Below are positions 8,436-17,628 of a stretch of DNA of 64,000 nt, in pieces (positions within the stretch are counted from its first letter, which is position 1; each line of letters opens with the position of its first letter). The notes beneath the pieces are model-generated. The model had not been told where the DNA came from. It searched no databases and worked only from the letters and a program-made list of their open reading frames with translations. This DNA comes from Sorangium cellulosum So ce56 (lineage in GTDB: Bacteria > Myxococcota_A > Polyangia > Polyangiales > Polyangiaceae), in assembly GCF_000067165.1 (NCBI RefSeq), contig NC_010162.1, forward strand, positions 4,794,501 through 4,858,500, written 5' to 3'. The position numbers were made by a program, and so were the translations under genes.

Positions 8436-9509
8436 ATGCGAACGACGAGATGGCTTGGAATGGCATTCGCAGTGTCGCTGCTCGCGGCGAGCGCCGGCTG
8501 CGCGGTTGAGCCCCAGCAGCAGACCGCGAAGGCGCCGGCACCGCCGCCCGCGCCGCCGCCGCCTGCGCCGCCTGCGCCGCCCCCTGACGCGGACGGGGAC
8601 GGGGTGCTCGACGATGGCACCGACAAGTGCGTGGCCGAGAAAGAGGACGGCCTGCCGCCCGACGCCAAGGACGGCTGCAAGTCGACCGACCCGGACGGAG
8701 ACGGCCTCGTGGCCGATGCCGACAAGTGCCCGACCGAGGCCGAGGTCAAGAACGGCTACAAGGACGACGACGGATGTCCCGACGTCCCGCCGGTCGTGCT
8801 GGACGGCAACGAGGTGAAGCTCAACGAGAAGATCGCCTTTGTCGCCGGCAAGCCCGAGTTCGAGCCCGCCTCGCAGGGGCTCCTCGCGAACGTCGCGCAG
8901 ATCCTCAAGGATCATCCGCAGATCCAGTTCGTCGAGGTCGCGGCCTACTCCGAGAAGGTCGGCAACGACGCCGCCACCGTGACGCTCACGAAGAAGCGCG
9001 CCGAGGCGGTGGTGAAGGCGCTCACCGCGCTCGGGGTCGAGAAGAACCGCGTGCGCGCCGCCGGCTACGGGGCGCACTGCGCGACCGATCCGGGCGAGAC
9101 CGAGGAGGCGAAGGAGAAGAACCGCCGCGTCGAGATCAAGATCATGCGGCTCGACGGCAAGGACACCGGCGTCGAGCTCGCCTGCGCCGCGGTCGCCACC
9201 AAGGGCCTCAAGCCGGCCGGCGTGCCCGCGACAGCGCCGAAGGGCGCCGTGAAGGCCTCCGACGCGAAGCCGGTGGACCCGAAGGCCGCCGCCGCGCCGC
9301 CGGCCGCAGCCAAGCCGGCGGATGCGAAGCCCGCCGCCGCGCCTGCCGCACCGGCGCCCGCGGCCGCGCCGCCGGCTGCAGCGCAGCCCGCCGCCGCCGC
9401 GCCTGCCCCCGCCGCGCCCGCCGCGGCGAAGCCCGCGGACACGAAGCCGGCCGCGGCGAAGCCCGCCGACACGAAGCCGGCCGACACGAAGCCCGCCAGC
9501 GTGAAGTAG
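8436..9509 (+). CDS. OmpA-like lipoprotein with thrombospondin type 3 repeats
   Basis: 357 residues. The signal peptide ends with ASAGC (Cys22), so it is a predicted lipoprotein. A Pro-rich linker is followed by calcium-type D-rich repeats (DADGDGVLDDGTDKC, DPDGDGLVADADKCP), then an OmpA C-terminal domain (residues about 125-250) that in this family binds peptidoglycan. The usual GHTD segment is degenerate here (AAYSEK), while the NRRVEI arginine motif is kept, so peptidoglycan binding may be weakened. The last 100 residues are Ala/Pro/Lys repeats (KPADTKPA). GGAG lies upstream of the ATG. It converges on the giant lipoprotein gene with only 26 bp between stops. Confidence 0.88.
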   Translation: MRTTRWLGMAFAVSLLAASAGCAVEPQQQTAKAPAPPPAPPPPAPPAPPPDADGDGVLDDGTDKCVAEKEDGLPPDAKDGCKSTDPDGDGLVADADKCPTEAEVKNGYKDDDGCPDVPPVVLDGNEVKLNEKIAFVAGKPEFEPASQGLLANVAQILKDHPQIQFVEVAAYSEKVGNDAATVTLTKKRAEAVVKALTALGVEKNRVRAAGYGAHCATDPGETEEAKEKNRRVEIKIMRLDGKDTGVELACAAVATKGLKPAGVPATAPKGAVKASDAKPVDPKAAAAPPAAAKPADAKPAAAPAAPAPAAAPPAAAQPAAAAPAPAAPAAAKPADTKPAAAKPADTKPADTKPASVK

Positions 9510-9511
9510 GC

Positions 9512-9525
9512 GCTCGGCGCCGAGC
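9512..9525. terminator. Perfect 14-bp palindrome between convergent stops
   Basis: GCTCGGCGCCGAGC is self-complementary and sits in the 26-bp gap between the OmpA-like stop (9509) and the giant lipoprotein stop (9536). This position suits a bidirectional transcription stop, but there is no T-tract, so factor-independent termination is not proven. Confidence 0.4.
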
Positions 9526-9535
9526 AGCGGGCAGG

Positions 9536-12500
9536 CTAGCGCGCCTGTCCGCGCGCGGCGGCGAGCAGGTTCGTGAGCGCCTCGCGCGCGGCCTGCCGGC
9601 GCTGCGGCTCGGGCAGCGCGCCCGGGCGCAGGCGCTGGATCTCGGCGCACAGCGCGGCGCGATCGCCGGCGAGAGGCGCGCCGCACGGCGCGTCGCGCGC
9701 GCCGTCTCCGGGGGCGTCGCGCGGCGCAGGCTCGCCGGCGAGCACGGCCGCCGCGGCCTCGATGAGGCGCGCGGTCGCCGCCGCGCCTTCGTCCTCGCCC
9801 CGGAAGCGACCCACGAAGTCGGGCTGCTTCGAGAGCCGTGAGAGGACGTCCCAGCGCTGCTCGCGCACGGCGAGCTCCGTCGTGAAGAGCACGACCTTCA
9901 GGTTGCGGCCGAGGTCGGGGAGCGCGCGCGTCTCGCCGTCGAGCGCCATCAGGTCGTCGACGACGCTCGCGTCGAGCGCCGCGGCCGCGCAGCGCACCGC
10001 GACGCTGAGCAGATCCGCGCGCAGCGCTGGGCCGAGCGAGGGAGCGCGGCCGAGCGCGCGCGCGGCGGCGAGCACGACCGGGCCGCAGTGCCCCTCGCGG
10101 CGCTGCCGCGCCAGCATCACGCCGGCGTCGTAGAGCCGGCCGCTCTGCCGCAGCGCCTCCACGGCGGCCGTGAACGCGTCGGGGTCGTACGTCCCCCGCT
10201 CCGCCGCCGTGAGGAAGCCGTCGAGGCTGCGCAGGGCAGGGCACGCGGCCGCGCTGCCCGCGCGCGCCCGTCGCTGGAGGTGCGGCAGCTTGCCGAGGAC
10301 GTCGGCGATGCGCAGCGAGAGCGCGAGCGGGTAGGCGTCGCAGGCGGGCTCCTCGTAGCCGCCGAGCTCGACCCTGGCCTCGGTGCACGCGAGCGGCCTG
10401 GCGACCGCGGCGAGCGAGCGCGCGGTCCGCGCGACGAGCGGGTCGAGCCCCTGGACCGCGGCGAGGCCGGCCGGGAGCGGATCGAGGAGCGCCGCGACCG
10501 CGGCGTCGTCCGCGTCCGGCGGCAGGAGGCCGCGGACGAGCGTCCAGAGGTCGCCGGCGAGGAAGGGGTGACCGGCCTCGGCCGCGAGCTGGGCGTCGAT
10601 CGCGAGCAGCGCGCGGGCGTCCCGGCCCCAGGCGAGCGGCTGGTCCGGGCGCAGCGCCCGCCGCCCGAGCCGGAGGCCGAACGAGAGCGCGGCGATCGCG
10701 CGGCGCGCCGCGGCGGTGCCCCGGTCGGCGTCGCCGTCGAGGAAGTGGTAGGCGGCCGCGAGCGCCGCGGCGCTGACGTAGGCGCGCGCCGCGTCCTCGG
10801 TCGCTCCGGGGCGATCCCTCGGGCGCGAGCGCCGCGGCGAGGGAGCCCTCGGGCTCGCCCCGGGTGCGGAGGCCGAGGCCGAGCTGGAAGCCGTTCGCCC
10901 CTTCGAGGAGCCCGGCGCCGTACGAGACGTCGAAGCTGAGCGAGAAGACGCGGGTCGCTGTCTTCTCCTCGTAGCGGTAGGTCATGCGCGGCACGCGCAG
11001 GCCGCGGGCGTCGGCGGCGGCGAGGACGCGGTCGAGGGCGTCGCGCGCCTCGGCGCGCCGGCCGCCGGCGAAGTCGCGCACGGCGCCGACGACGGCGAGC
11101 ACGTCGCCGGTGTCGGCCGCCTGGCAGGCGTCGTCCGACGCCTTGCTCATGGCGGCAGCGTAGGCCGACGGATCCGGGGCAATGCCGGCCCGGGCCTTCG
11201 CGATCTCGCCGAGGTACGAGAGCGCCCAGGCGACCCGGCTGCCGCTGTCGTTCGCGAGCGCGATGGCGTCCGGCGACGGCGGCCCGCCCAGCACGGCGGC
11301 GCCGAGGAGCGAGGCGAGCAGCGCGAGGTCGGCTTGGTCGCGCAGCCCGAGGGCGGAGAACGCGCGGGCGTAGCCGACGAACAGGCCCCGGAGATCGCCG
11401 CCGCCGTCGCGCGCGGCGGGGAGCGACGCGAGCGCGTCGAGCAGCGCGCCGCCGGCGGGGCCTCGTCCGGCGCCGCCGCGCCGCGCCGGATCGTCGCGGA
11501 ACGCCGCGGAGAGCCCGCGGAGCACCCGGCCGAGCGGGGCGCCGCTCCGCTCGGCGAAGCGCTCCGCGGTGGACGACTCGAGGAGCGCGCGGGCGAGCGC
11601 GTAGCCGCCGGTGAGCGCGTCGGCGAGGTCATGGTCGACCCAGCCGGAGAGGCCCGCGGCGACGGCAGCCTCGGCGTCCGCGGCCGGGAGGGTGAAGCGC
11701 GGCGGAGCGACGCGCGCCGGCGCGCCGGCGGCGCGCGGCGGCGCCGAGAGGAGATCGATGGCGTCGGAGAGGAGCGTCACGAGGAGCCGCGCCCGGCGCG
11801 CCCACGGGTCGTCGCCCTGCCTGTACCGCGGCGCGAGCAGGATCCGCCGGCGGACGTCGCCGAGCCGCGCGAGGGCGCGGCGGGCCTCGGGGCTCGGCCC
11901 GCGCCCGGCGGCGCAGGCGACCCCGGCCGGCGGCGGCTTGCGCGAGCGCTCGGTGAGGAGCACGGCGAGGACGCCGTCGGCCAGCGCGGCGACGTCCTCG
12001 ACGAGCTCGGGCGGGGGCGCCTCCGCGGCGTCGGCCGCGCCGGCGCCGGCATCGCGCGCCGCGAGCCCCGCGACGGCGCGCCGGAGCGCGTCGCGCGCCT
12101 GCCGGCGCTCCGGGGGGAGCCTGGCTGCGTCGGTCGACTGCGGATCCAGCGCGCCGGCGGCGCCGAGCGCGGCGTAGCGGGAGAGGCTCGCGGCGAGCGC
12201 CGCGAGGCCGGGGTAGGGCAGCGCCGGGGCGGGCGCGAGCGCGCGCTCGATCTGCGCGGACGAGAACGCGAGATCCGGCGCCTGGCCGGAGGCGAGCCGG
12301 TACAGCGCGTCGGCGGCGTAGAGGCCGGCGACGCCCCAGCCGGCCTGCTCGGTGAGCTCGCCGCGGAGCTTGGCGGTGAGCGCGCCCTGCAGGGCGAGGA
12401 AGTGCGGGGGCTGCACCTCGGGCGGGTACGCCATGCCCGCGAAGACGCCGGCGAGCGCCGCGCCGAGGACGGCCTCCGGGTCGTGCGCCTCGGCCATGCG

Positions 12501-13952
12501 GCGCTGCACGGCGATCTGCGTGAGGTCGACGATGGCGTCGCGGAGGGGCTCGTCGGCGAGCACCCCGGGGCTGTAGGCGAGGGGGATCAGCGCGAGCGCG
12601 CGGTAGCGGCGCGGCTCGGCCTCCGCGAGGGCGCGCAGCGCGGCGAGGTGCGCGAGGCCGAGCTCGGTGGCGCGGCGGTGGACGGCGCTGCCCGCGCCGC
12701 CTGCCTGGCTCGCGGCGGGCGCTGGGCCGCGCTCGTGGAGCAGGGCGGGCGCGTGGGCCCACGCGGTGCTCGTTTGCTCGACGGCGCGGACGAGCGCCTC
12801 GTAGCGCGGCAGCCACGCGTCGAGCGGGAGGCGCCGTCCCGGCGCCGCCGCGGCGCTCGCGGGCGCGGCGGAAGGGTCGCCCGGGGCGAGGGCGCCGGCG
12901 AGCGCCGCGGCGAACACGAGGTCGCGCGGGCCTTCCATGGGGGGCGCGACGTCCCGGCCGCAGCCGGGGGCCTTGCCGAGCAGGTCGTCGAGCGCGGCGC
13001 GCCGGTCCGCGGGGGCGGCCCGCAGCACGGCCGCGCCGCGGGCGCGCCACGCGGCGCGGCCGTCCCGGGCCGTGCGCACGCGGAGGAGGTCGCCGTAAGG
13101 TGTGTCGCCCGGCGCGGGCGGCGGGCCTGGGCGGGCGGCCGAGGGCGCGAAGGGAGCGTCGTCCTCGGCCTCCTCCAGCGCGACCCCGGCGGTCGCGAGC
13201 AGCTGCAGCGCGTAGCGGCCGCGCAGGACCGGCTCGTCGTCCGGGTCGCGCCCCTTCACCGCGGCCGCGAGGGCGTCGGCCGCGGCCGCGGCCTCGACGT
13301 AGCGGAAGCGGCCGGCGGCGCCGAAGGCGCGGCGGACGAGCGCGGCGAGCGCGATGTCGTCCGCGACCCGCGAGAGCGACGCGTCGCCGCGCGCGATCGG
13401 CGCGAGGCCGGCCATGAACGGCGCGAGCGGATCGGCCGGAAAGAGCTGGACGGCGCCGTGGCGGGCGCGCGCGTGGACGAGGTGCTCGTACCCGAGGGCC
13501 TCGCCGATCGCGAGGAGCAGCGCGTCGGCGGCGAGGGCCCCGGGGGCCGGCAGCGGCGCGGCGCGGATCCATTTCGCCTCCGCCGGGCCCGCAGGCGCTC
13601 GCGCCGCGGCCGCGGCCTCCGCGCCCGCCTCGACGATGACCGCGGCCCGCGGCCCGGTCCCGCCGCGCCGGCCGAGGTCGCGGAGCACGAGCGCCCAGGG
13701 GTCGTCGGCGTCCCGGGCGGCGCGGGCCGCGACGTAGCCGAGGGCGAGCTCGCGCGGGGGCCGGCCCTCGGCGAGCGCCGCGGCGACGGCGCGCTCGCAC
13801 GCGTCGAGGTGCGCGGGATCGCACTGGGCGGCCTGCGGCGGGGTGGCGCCCGGGGAGGCCGCGCCGCCGCAGCCGGCGGCGAGCAGCGCGAGGAGCAGCG
13901 CGGAGCAGAGCGGGAGAGCGCGCGGCGAGGAGGACACGCGATCGTGCAGCAT
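9536..13952 (-). CDS. Giant Ala-rich lipoprotein, about 1,471 residues, with one apparent +1 frameshift
   Basis: The N-terminus is a clear lipoprotein signal (Arg, hydrophobic core, LLAAGC with Cys28). The sequence reads as helical, Ala-rich, non-repetitive protein in one frame from 13952 to about 10812, then turns into Arg-rich shadow; the neighbouring frame takes over as normal protein (EDAARAYVSAAALAAAYHFLDG) and continues to the stop at 9536. The switch lies at a GGGG run at 10808-10811 (CCCC on the coding strand); removing one C restores GSPGATEDAARAY. It is either a sequencing or assembly error or a real disruption. No domain was recognised; helical-solenoid architecture is possible. 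It is divergent from the first OppA-like gene (71 bp gap). Confidence 0.75.
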
Positions 13953-14023
13953 GACGCGCGCGCGACCTTACACGAAACCACCCCTGTCTTCCTGCCTCCG
14001 GAGCGCCGTGCTACGCGCGCGCT

Positions 14024-16483
14024 ATGCGACGGGCTTCGGAGCGACGAGGTGCCGGCGGCGCGGGGGGCGGCGGGAGCGCCGGTTGCGGGGCGCGCGTCGC
14101 CTCCGCGGCGCTCGGGCTCGCGATCCTCGCGCTCTCGGCGTGCAGCGAGGGCGAAGGCGGGTATGCCGGGACGACCGCGCGCGTCGGCAAGGACACGGAG
14201 ACGATCTACATCAACAACGGCAGCGAGCCCGAGTACCTGGATCCAGGAAAATCCAACGACTCGGCGAGCTCCACGCTCGTGCAGCAGATGTTCGAGGGGC
14301 TGACGACCTACGGCGCCGGCGACCTCCGCCCGGTGCAGGGGGTCGCGACCCACTGGGAGCAGAGCGACGACAACCGGCTCTTCCGGTTCCACCTGCGGCC
14401 GGAGGCGCGCTGGTCGGACGGCAAGCCGGTCACGGCGCACGACTTCGAGTACGCGTGGAAGCGGGTGCTGCGCCCCTCCACGGCGTCGCTCGCCGCGACG
14501 AACCTCTACGTCCTCAAGAACGGCGAGCTGTTCAGCCTCGGCAAGCTCAAGGCGCTGCGCGAGGCCGCGCCGCTCCGCGCGGCCCCGCGGCCCGACGCGC
14601 CATCCGCGCTCGATCTGCCGAAGGGGGCGTTCGTCGTGGTGCTGGCGCGCTCACCGATCCAGGTGGACACCGCGATCGCGCCCCTCGCGGCGCTGCCGGA
14701 GGGCTCCGCCGCCGTGACGTTCGCGAAGGGCGACGGGAAGGGCGGCGCGAGCGATCGGCTCTCGTTCGGCGCAGCAGGGGGCGGCGCAGCAGGGGGCGGC
14801 GCAGCAGGGGGCGACGCGGCCGCTGGCGGCGCGGCGCCGCTCGGCTCGGCGCCCGGCGGCGGCTGGCAGGGCGCCGTCGTCGAGATCGTCCGCGTGGGCC
14901 CGCCGTGCAAGTGCAACGGCGCCGCCGACCGGTGGTTCGAGATCGAGCGGGGCGGCGCGCGTGGCTTCCTCCCGGGCTGCGCGCTCGTCCCCCCCGCGGG
15001 CAACGCCGGCAACCCGGGCAAGGAGAGCGCGGGCGCCGCGCCCCGATCGGAGGCGTACGCCGTCGTCACGCCGCACACGAGCCTCCCCACGTACGACGCC
15101 GCGGCGCCGCCCTCCGGCAGCGCCGCGCAGGGCGAGCCCCCCGTGGGCTTCGTGCCCGACGCGCTCCTCGTGGAGGACGACGGCGCCGTCGGCGTCCGGG
15201 CAAGCGACGACCACACGCTCGACGTGCAGCTGGAACAGCCCACGCCCTACTTCACCGATCTCACGAGCTACGTGACGCTCTTCCCCGTGCGCAAGGACGT
15301 GATCGAGGCGTTCGAGAAGCGCGGCGAGCCCGAGCTCTGGTTCCGCCCCGAGAACATCGTGGTCAACGGCCCTTACACGCTCGATGAGTGGAAGTTCCGT
15401 TACGAGATCACGATGAAGCGGAATCCGATGTACTGGAACCGCGACAAGCTGAAGATCCACCGCGTCGTGTGGCTGGAGGTCGAGCTCTACAATGCCACGA
15501 TGAACATCTACAAGGCGGGGGATCTCGACTACCTGGGCGACAACACCTCGCTCCCCGCCGAGCACATGGACTGGCTGTCGACCAAGCGGGATTTCCAGCG
15601 GTACCCGTACCTATCCATCTACTGGTTCGAGTTCAACACGAAGAAACCGCCGGTCGACGACGCCCGCGTCCGCTGGGCGCTCAACCTCGCGGTCGACAAG
15701 CGGCAGATCGTCGAGAAGGTCACGCGGGCGGGGCAGACGCCGGCCACGCACTACGTCCCGGACTACACCGGATCGGGCTACGACGAGGCGGTCGCCGAGG
15801 ACAGGAAACTCGGGGTCGATCCGTTCTCGTCGCCGGAGGTCGCGTTCAACCCGGAGCGCGCCCGCGCGATGCTCGCCGAGGCAGGGTACGAGGTCGTCCA
15901 GGAGGGCGACGGGTACCGGGCGAAGAACTTCCCGGCGCTCGAGCTCCTCTACAACACGAGCGAGGGCCACAAGCAGATCGCGGTCGCGGTCCAGGACATG
16001 TGGAAGCGCCACCTCGGCGTCTCGGTCACGCTGCGGAACGAGGAGTGGAAGGTGATGCTCAAGAACGTGCGCGACGGTCACTACCAGGTCGTGCGGTTCG
16101 GCTGGATCGGCGAGTACAACCACCCGGCGACGTGGCTCGGCACGCTGCTCTCGTACAGCCCGCAGAACCGGACGGGATGGGCCGACCAGGAGTTCGACGA
16201 TCTGATGCGCGCCGCCGCGGCGACGGCCGATCCGAAGGAGAGCATCCGGGCGTTCCGCAAGGCGGAGAAGCGGGCCCTCGACCGCATGCCCAAGCTGCCG
16301 CTCTACTTCTACACGAAGTCGACGCTTGTGAAGCCGTGGGTCAAGGGGTTCAAGGGCAACTCGCGCGGCGTGCAGCTCGTCAAGTGGCTGTGGAACGACC
16401 CGAGCTGGCGCGACAACCCGTCGAACGAGACCGCGTTTCCGGAGCTCGAGTTCCCGGCGCCGGGGCGGCTCGGCGCGCCCTGA
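14024..16483 (+). CDS. OppA-type peptide-binding lipoprotein interrupted by an SH3-like insert (copy 1)
   Basis: 819 residues with a lipoprotein signal (LAILALSAC). The protein is a family 5 extracellular solute-binding protein: EPEYLDPGKS, RWSDGKPVTAHDFEYAWKRVL, NIVVNGPYTL, YWNRDKLKI, NTKKPPVDDARVRWALNLAVD and LYNTSEGHKQIAVAVQ follow OppA/MppA order. Between LYVLKNGELFSLGKL (about residue 165) and GVRASDDHTLDVQLEQPTPYF (about 388), where OppA has some 20 residues, there are about 220 extra. These include GAADRWFEIERGGARGFLPG, which resembles a bacterial SH3 strand pair, plus Gly/Ala linkers with a 15-bp triplet repeat at 14768-14812. First gene of a plus-strand cluster with galE, a paralogue and GH31; the oppBCDF operon 15 kb away has no binding protein. 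Confidence 0.85.
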   Translation: MRRASERRGAGGAGGGGSAGCGARVASAALGLAILALSACSEGEGGYAGTTARVGKDTETIYINNGSEPEYLDPGKSNDSASSTLVQQMFEGLTTYGAGDLRPVQGVATHWEQSDDNRLFRFHLRPEARWSDGKPVTAHDFEYAWKRVLRPSTASLAATNLYVLKNGELFSLGKLKALREAAPLRAAPRPDAPSALDLPKGAFVVVLARSPIQVDTAIAPLAALPEGSAAVTFAKGDGKGGASDRLSFGAAGGGAAGGGAAGGDAAAGGAAPLGSAPGGGWQGAVVEIVRVGPPCKCNGAADRWFEIERGGARGFLPGCALVPPAGNAGNPGKESAGAAPRSEAYAVVTPHTSLPTYDAAAPPSGSAAQGEPPVGFVPDALLVEDDGAVGVRASDDHTLDVQLEQPTPYFTDLTSYVTLFPVRKDVIEAFEKRGEPELWFRPENIVVNGPYTLDEWKFRYEITMKRNPMYWNRDKLKIHRVVWLEVELYNATMNIYKAGDLDYLGDNTSLPAEHMDWLSTKRDFQRYPYLSIYWFEFNTKKPPVDDARVRWALNLAVDKRQIVEKVTRAGQTPATHYVPDYTGSGYDEAVAEDRKLGVDPFSSPEVAFNPERARAMLAEAGYEVVQEGDGYRAKNFPALELLYNTSEGHKQIAVAVQDMWKRHLGVSVTLRNEEWKVMLKNVRDGHYQVVRFGWIGEYNHPATWLGTLLSYSPQNRTGWADQEFDDLMRAAAATADPKESIRAFRKAEKRALDRMPKLPLYFYTKSTLVKPWVKGFKGNSRGVQLVKWLWNDPSWRDNPSNETAFPELEFPAPGRLGAP
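14768..14812 (+). repeat. 15-bp tandem repeat, three copies, inside OppA-like copy 1
   Basis: GGCGCAGCAGGGGGC starts at 14768, 14783 and 14798 and encodes GAAGG three times in the linker of the inserted region. The second OppA-like paralogue lacks this run, so it marks recent linker expansion. Confidence 0.9.
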
Positions 16484-16601
16484 CGCGGCCTGACGGCACC
16501 GCTGGGCCGTCCGGCCGCGCCGCGAGGTCCCCGTTGACGCGCCGGCCCGTGGCGTGGCCTCATCGACGAGAGCGCGGCATAGACCCTCTCGGGAGAACGA
16601 C

Positions 16602-17618
16602 ATGAGCAAGACGATCCTGGTCACCGGAGGCGCGGGCTACATCGGCTCGCACACCTGCGTGGAGCTCCTCCACGCGGGCTACCGGGTGGTGATCCTCGAC
16701 AACCTCTGCAACAGCCGCAAGGCGGCGGTGGAGCGGGTGGAGCGGATCGCCGGGAAGCAGGTGACGTTCATCCAGGGCGACATCCGCGACGCGGCGCTCC
16801 TGGATCGGCTGCTCGCCGAGCACCCGATCGACGCGACCATCCACTTCGCGGGGCTGAAGGCCGTCGGCGAGTCGGTCGAGAAGCCGCTCTCGTACTACGA
16901 GAACAACGTCGCGGGGACCGTGTGCCTGCTCAAGGCGCTCGACGCGCGGGGCGCGCGGAAGCTGGTGTTCAGCTCGTCCGCCACCGTGTACGGCGATCCC
17001 GAGCGCGTGCCGCTCGACGAGGGGAGCCGGCTCGGGCCGACCAACCCTTACGGGCAGTCCAAGTTCATGGTGGAGCAGATCCTGCGCGACGTGGCGGCCA
17101 CCGGGGGCTGGTCGCTCGGATCGCTGCGCTACTTCAACCCCGTGGGCGCCCACGAGAGCGGGCTCATCGGGGAGGATCCGAACGGGATCCCGAACAACCT
17201 GACGCCGTTCATCACGCAGGTCCTCGTGGGGCGGCGCGACAAGCTCCGGGTGTTCGGGGGCGACTGGCCGACGCCGGACGGCACGGGCGTGCGCGACTAC
17301 ATCCACGTGGTCGACCTCGCGCTCGGGCACCTCGCCGCGCTGAACCGCATCTTCACCGTCGGCGACAGCTTCACCGTCAACCTCGGCACCGGGCGGGGAC
17401 ACTCGGTGCTGGAGATGGTGGCCGCGTTCGAGAAGGTCAGCGGGAGGCGCGTCGCCCACGAGATCGTGCCGCGCCGCCCCGGGGACGTCGCCTCGGTGTA
17501 CGCGGATCCCGCGCGCGCGATCGAGCTGCTCGGCTGGCGCGCGGAGCGCGATCTCGAGACCATGTGCCGCGACAGCTGGCGCTGGCAAGAGCAGAACCCG
17601 AAGGGGTTCGCCGATTAG
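16602..17618 (+). CDS. galE: UDP-glucose 4-epimerase
   Basis: The ATG at 16602, preceded by GGGAGAACGAC, gives 338 residues, the normal length for GalE; the longer frame upstream was rejected. The Rossmann motif TGGAGYIG is at residues 8-15, the catalytic Ser/Thr region FSSSATVYGD at about 123-132, and the Tyr150-x3-Lys154 pair in NPYGQSKFMVEQ. GVRDYIHVVDLA and NLGTGRGHSVLEM are also typical. It interconverts UDP-glucose and UDP-galactose with bound NAD in the cytosol. It sits between two paralogous binding-protein genes and before GH31, so it may feed sugar released outside into, or out of, polysaccharide synthesis. Confidence 0.96.
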   Translation: MSKTILVTGGAGYIGSHTCVELLHAGYRVVILDNLCNSRKAAVERVERIAGKQVTFIQGDIRDAALLDRLLAEHPIDATIHFAGLKAVGESVEKPLSYYENNVAGTVCLLKALDARGARKLVFSSSATVYGDPERVPLDEGSRLGPTNPYGQSKFMVEQILRDVAATGGWSLGSLRYFNPVGAHESGLIGEDPNGIPNNLTPFITQVLVGRRDKLRVFGGDWPTPDGTGVRDYIHVVDLALGHLAALNRIFTVGDSFTVNLGTGRGHSVLEMVAAFEKVSGRRVAHEIVPRRPGDVASVYADPARAIELLGWRAERDLETMCRDSWRWQEQNPKGFAD

Positions 17619-17628
17619 GGCCGCGGAT

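Noticed and set aside
8406..9535. Minus-strand continuation of the giant lipoprotein frame through the OmpA-like gene
   Set aside because: This part is Arg/Gly-rich shadow of the OmpA-like coding sequence; the true continuation is in the other frame, ending at 9536.
11334..14303. Long plus-strand open frame of about 990 codons opposite the giant lipoprotein
   Set aside because: Composition is Arg/Gly/Ala shadow with no domain; the minus strand carries the lipoprotein signal and normal protein.
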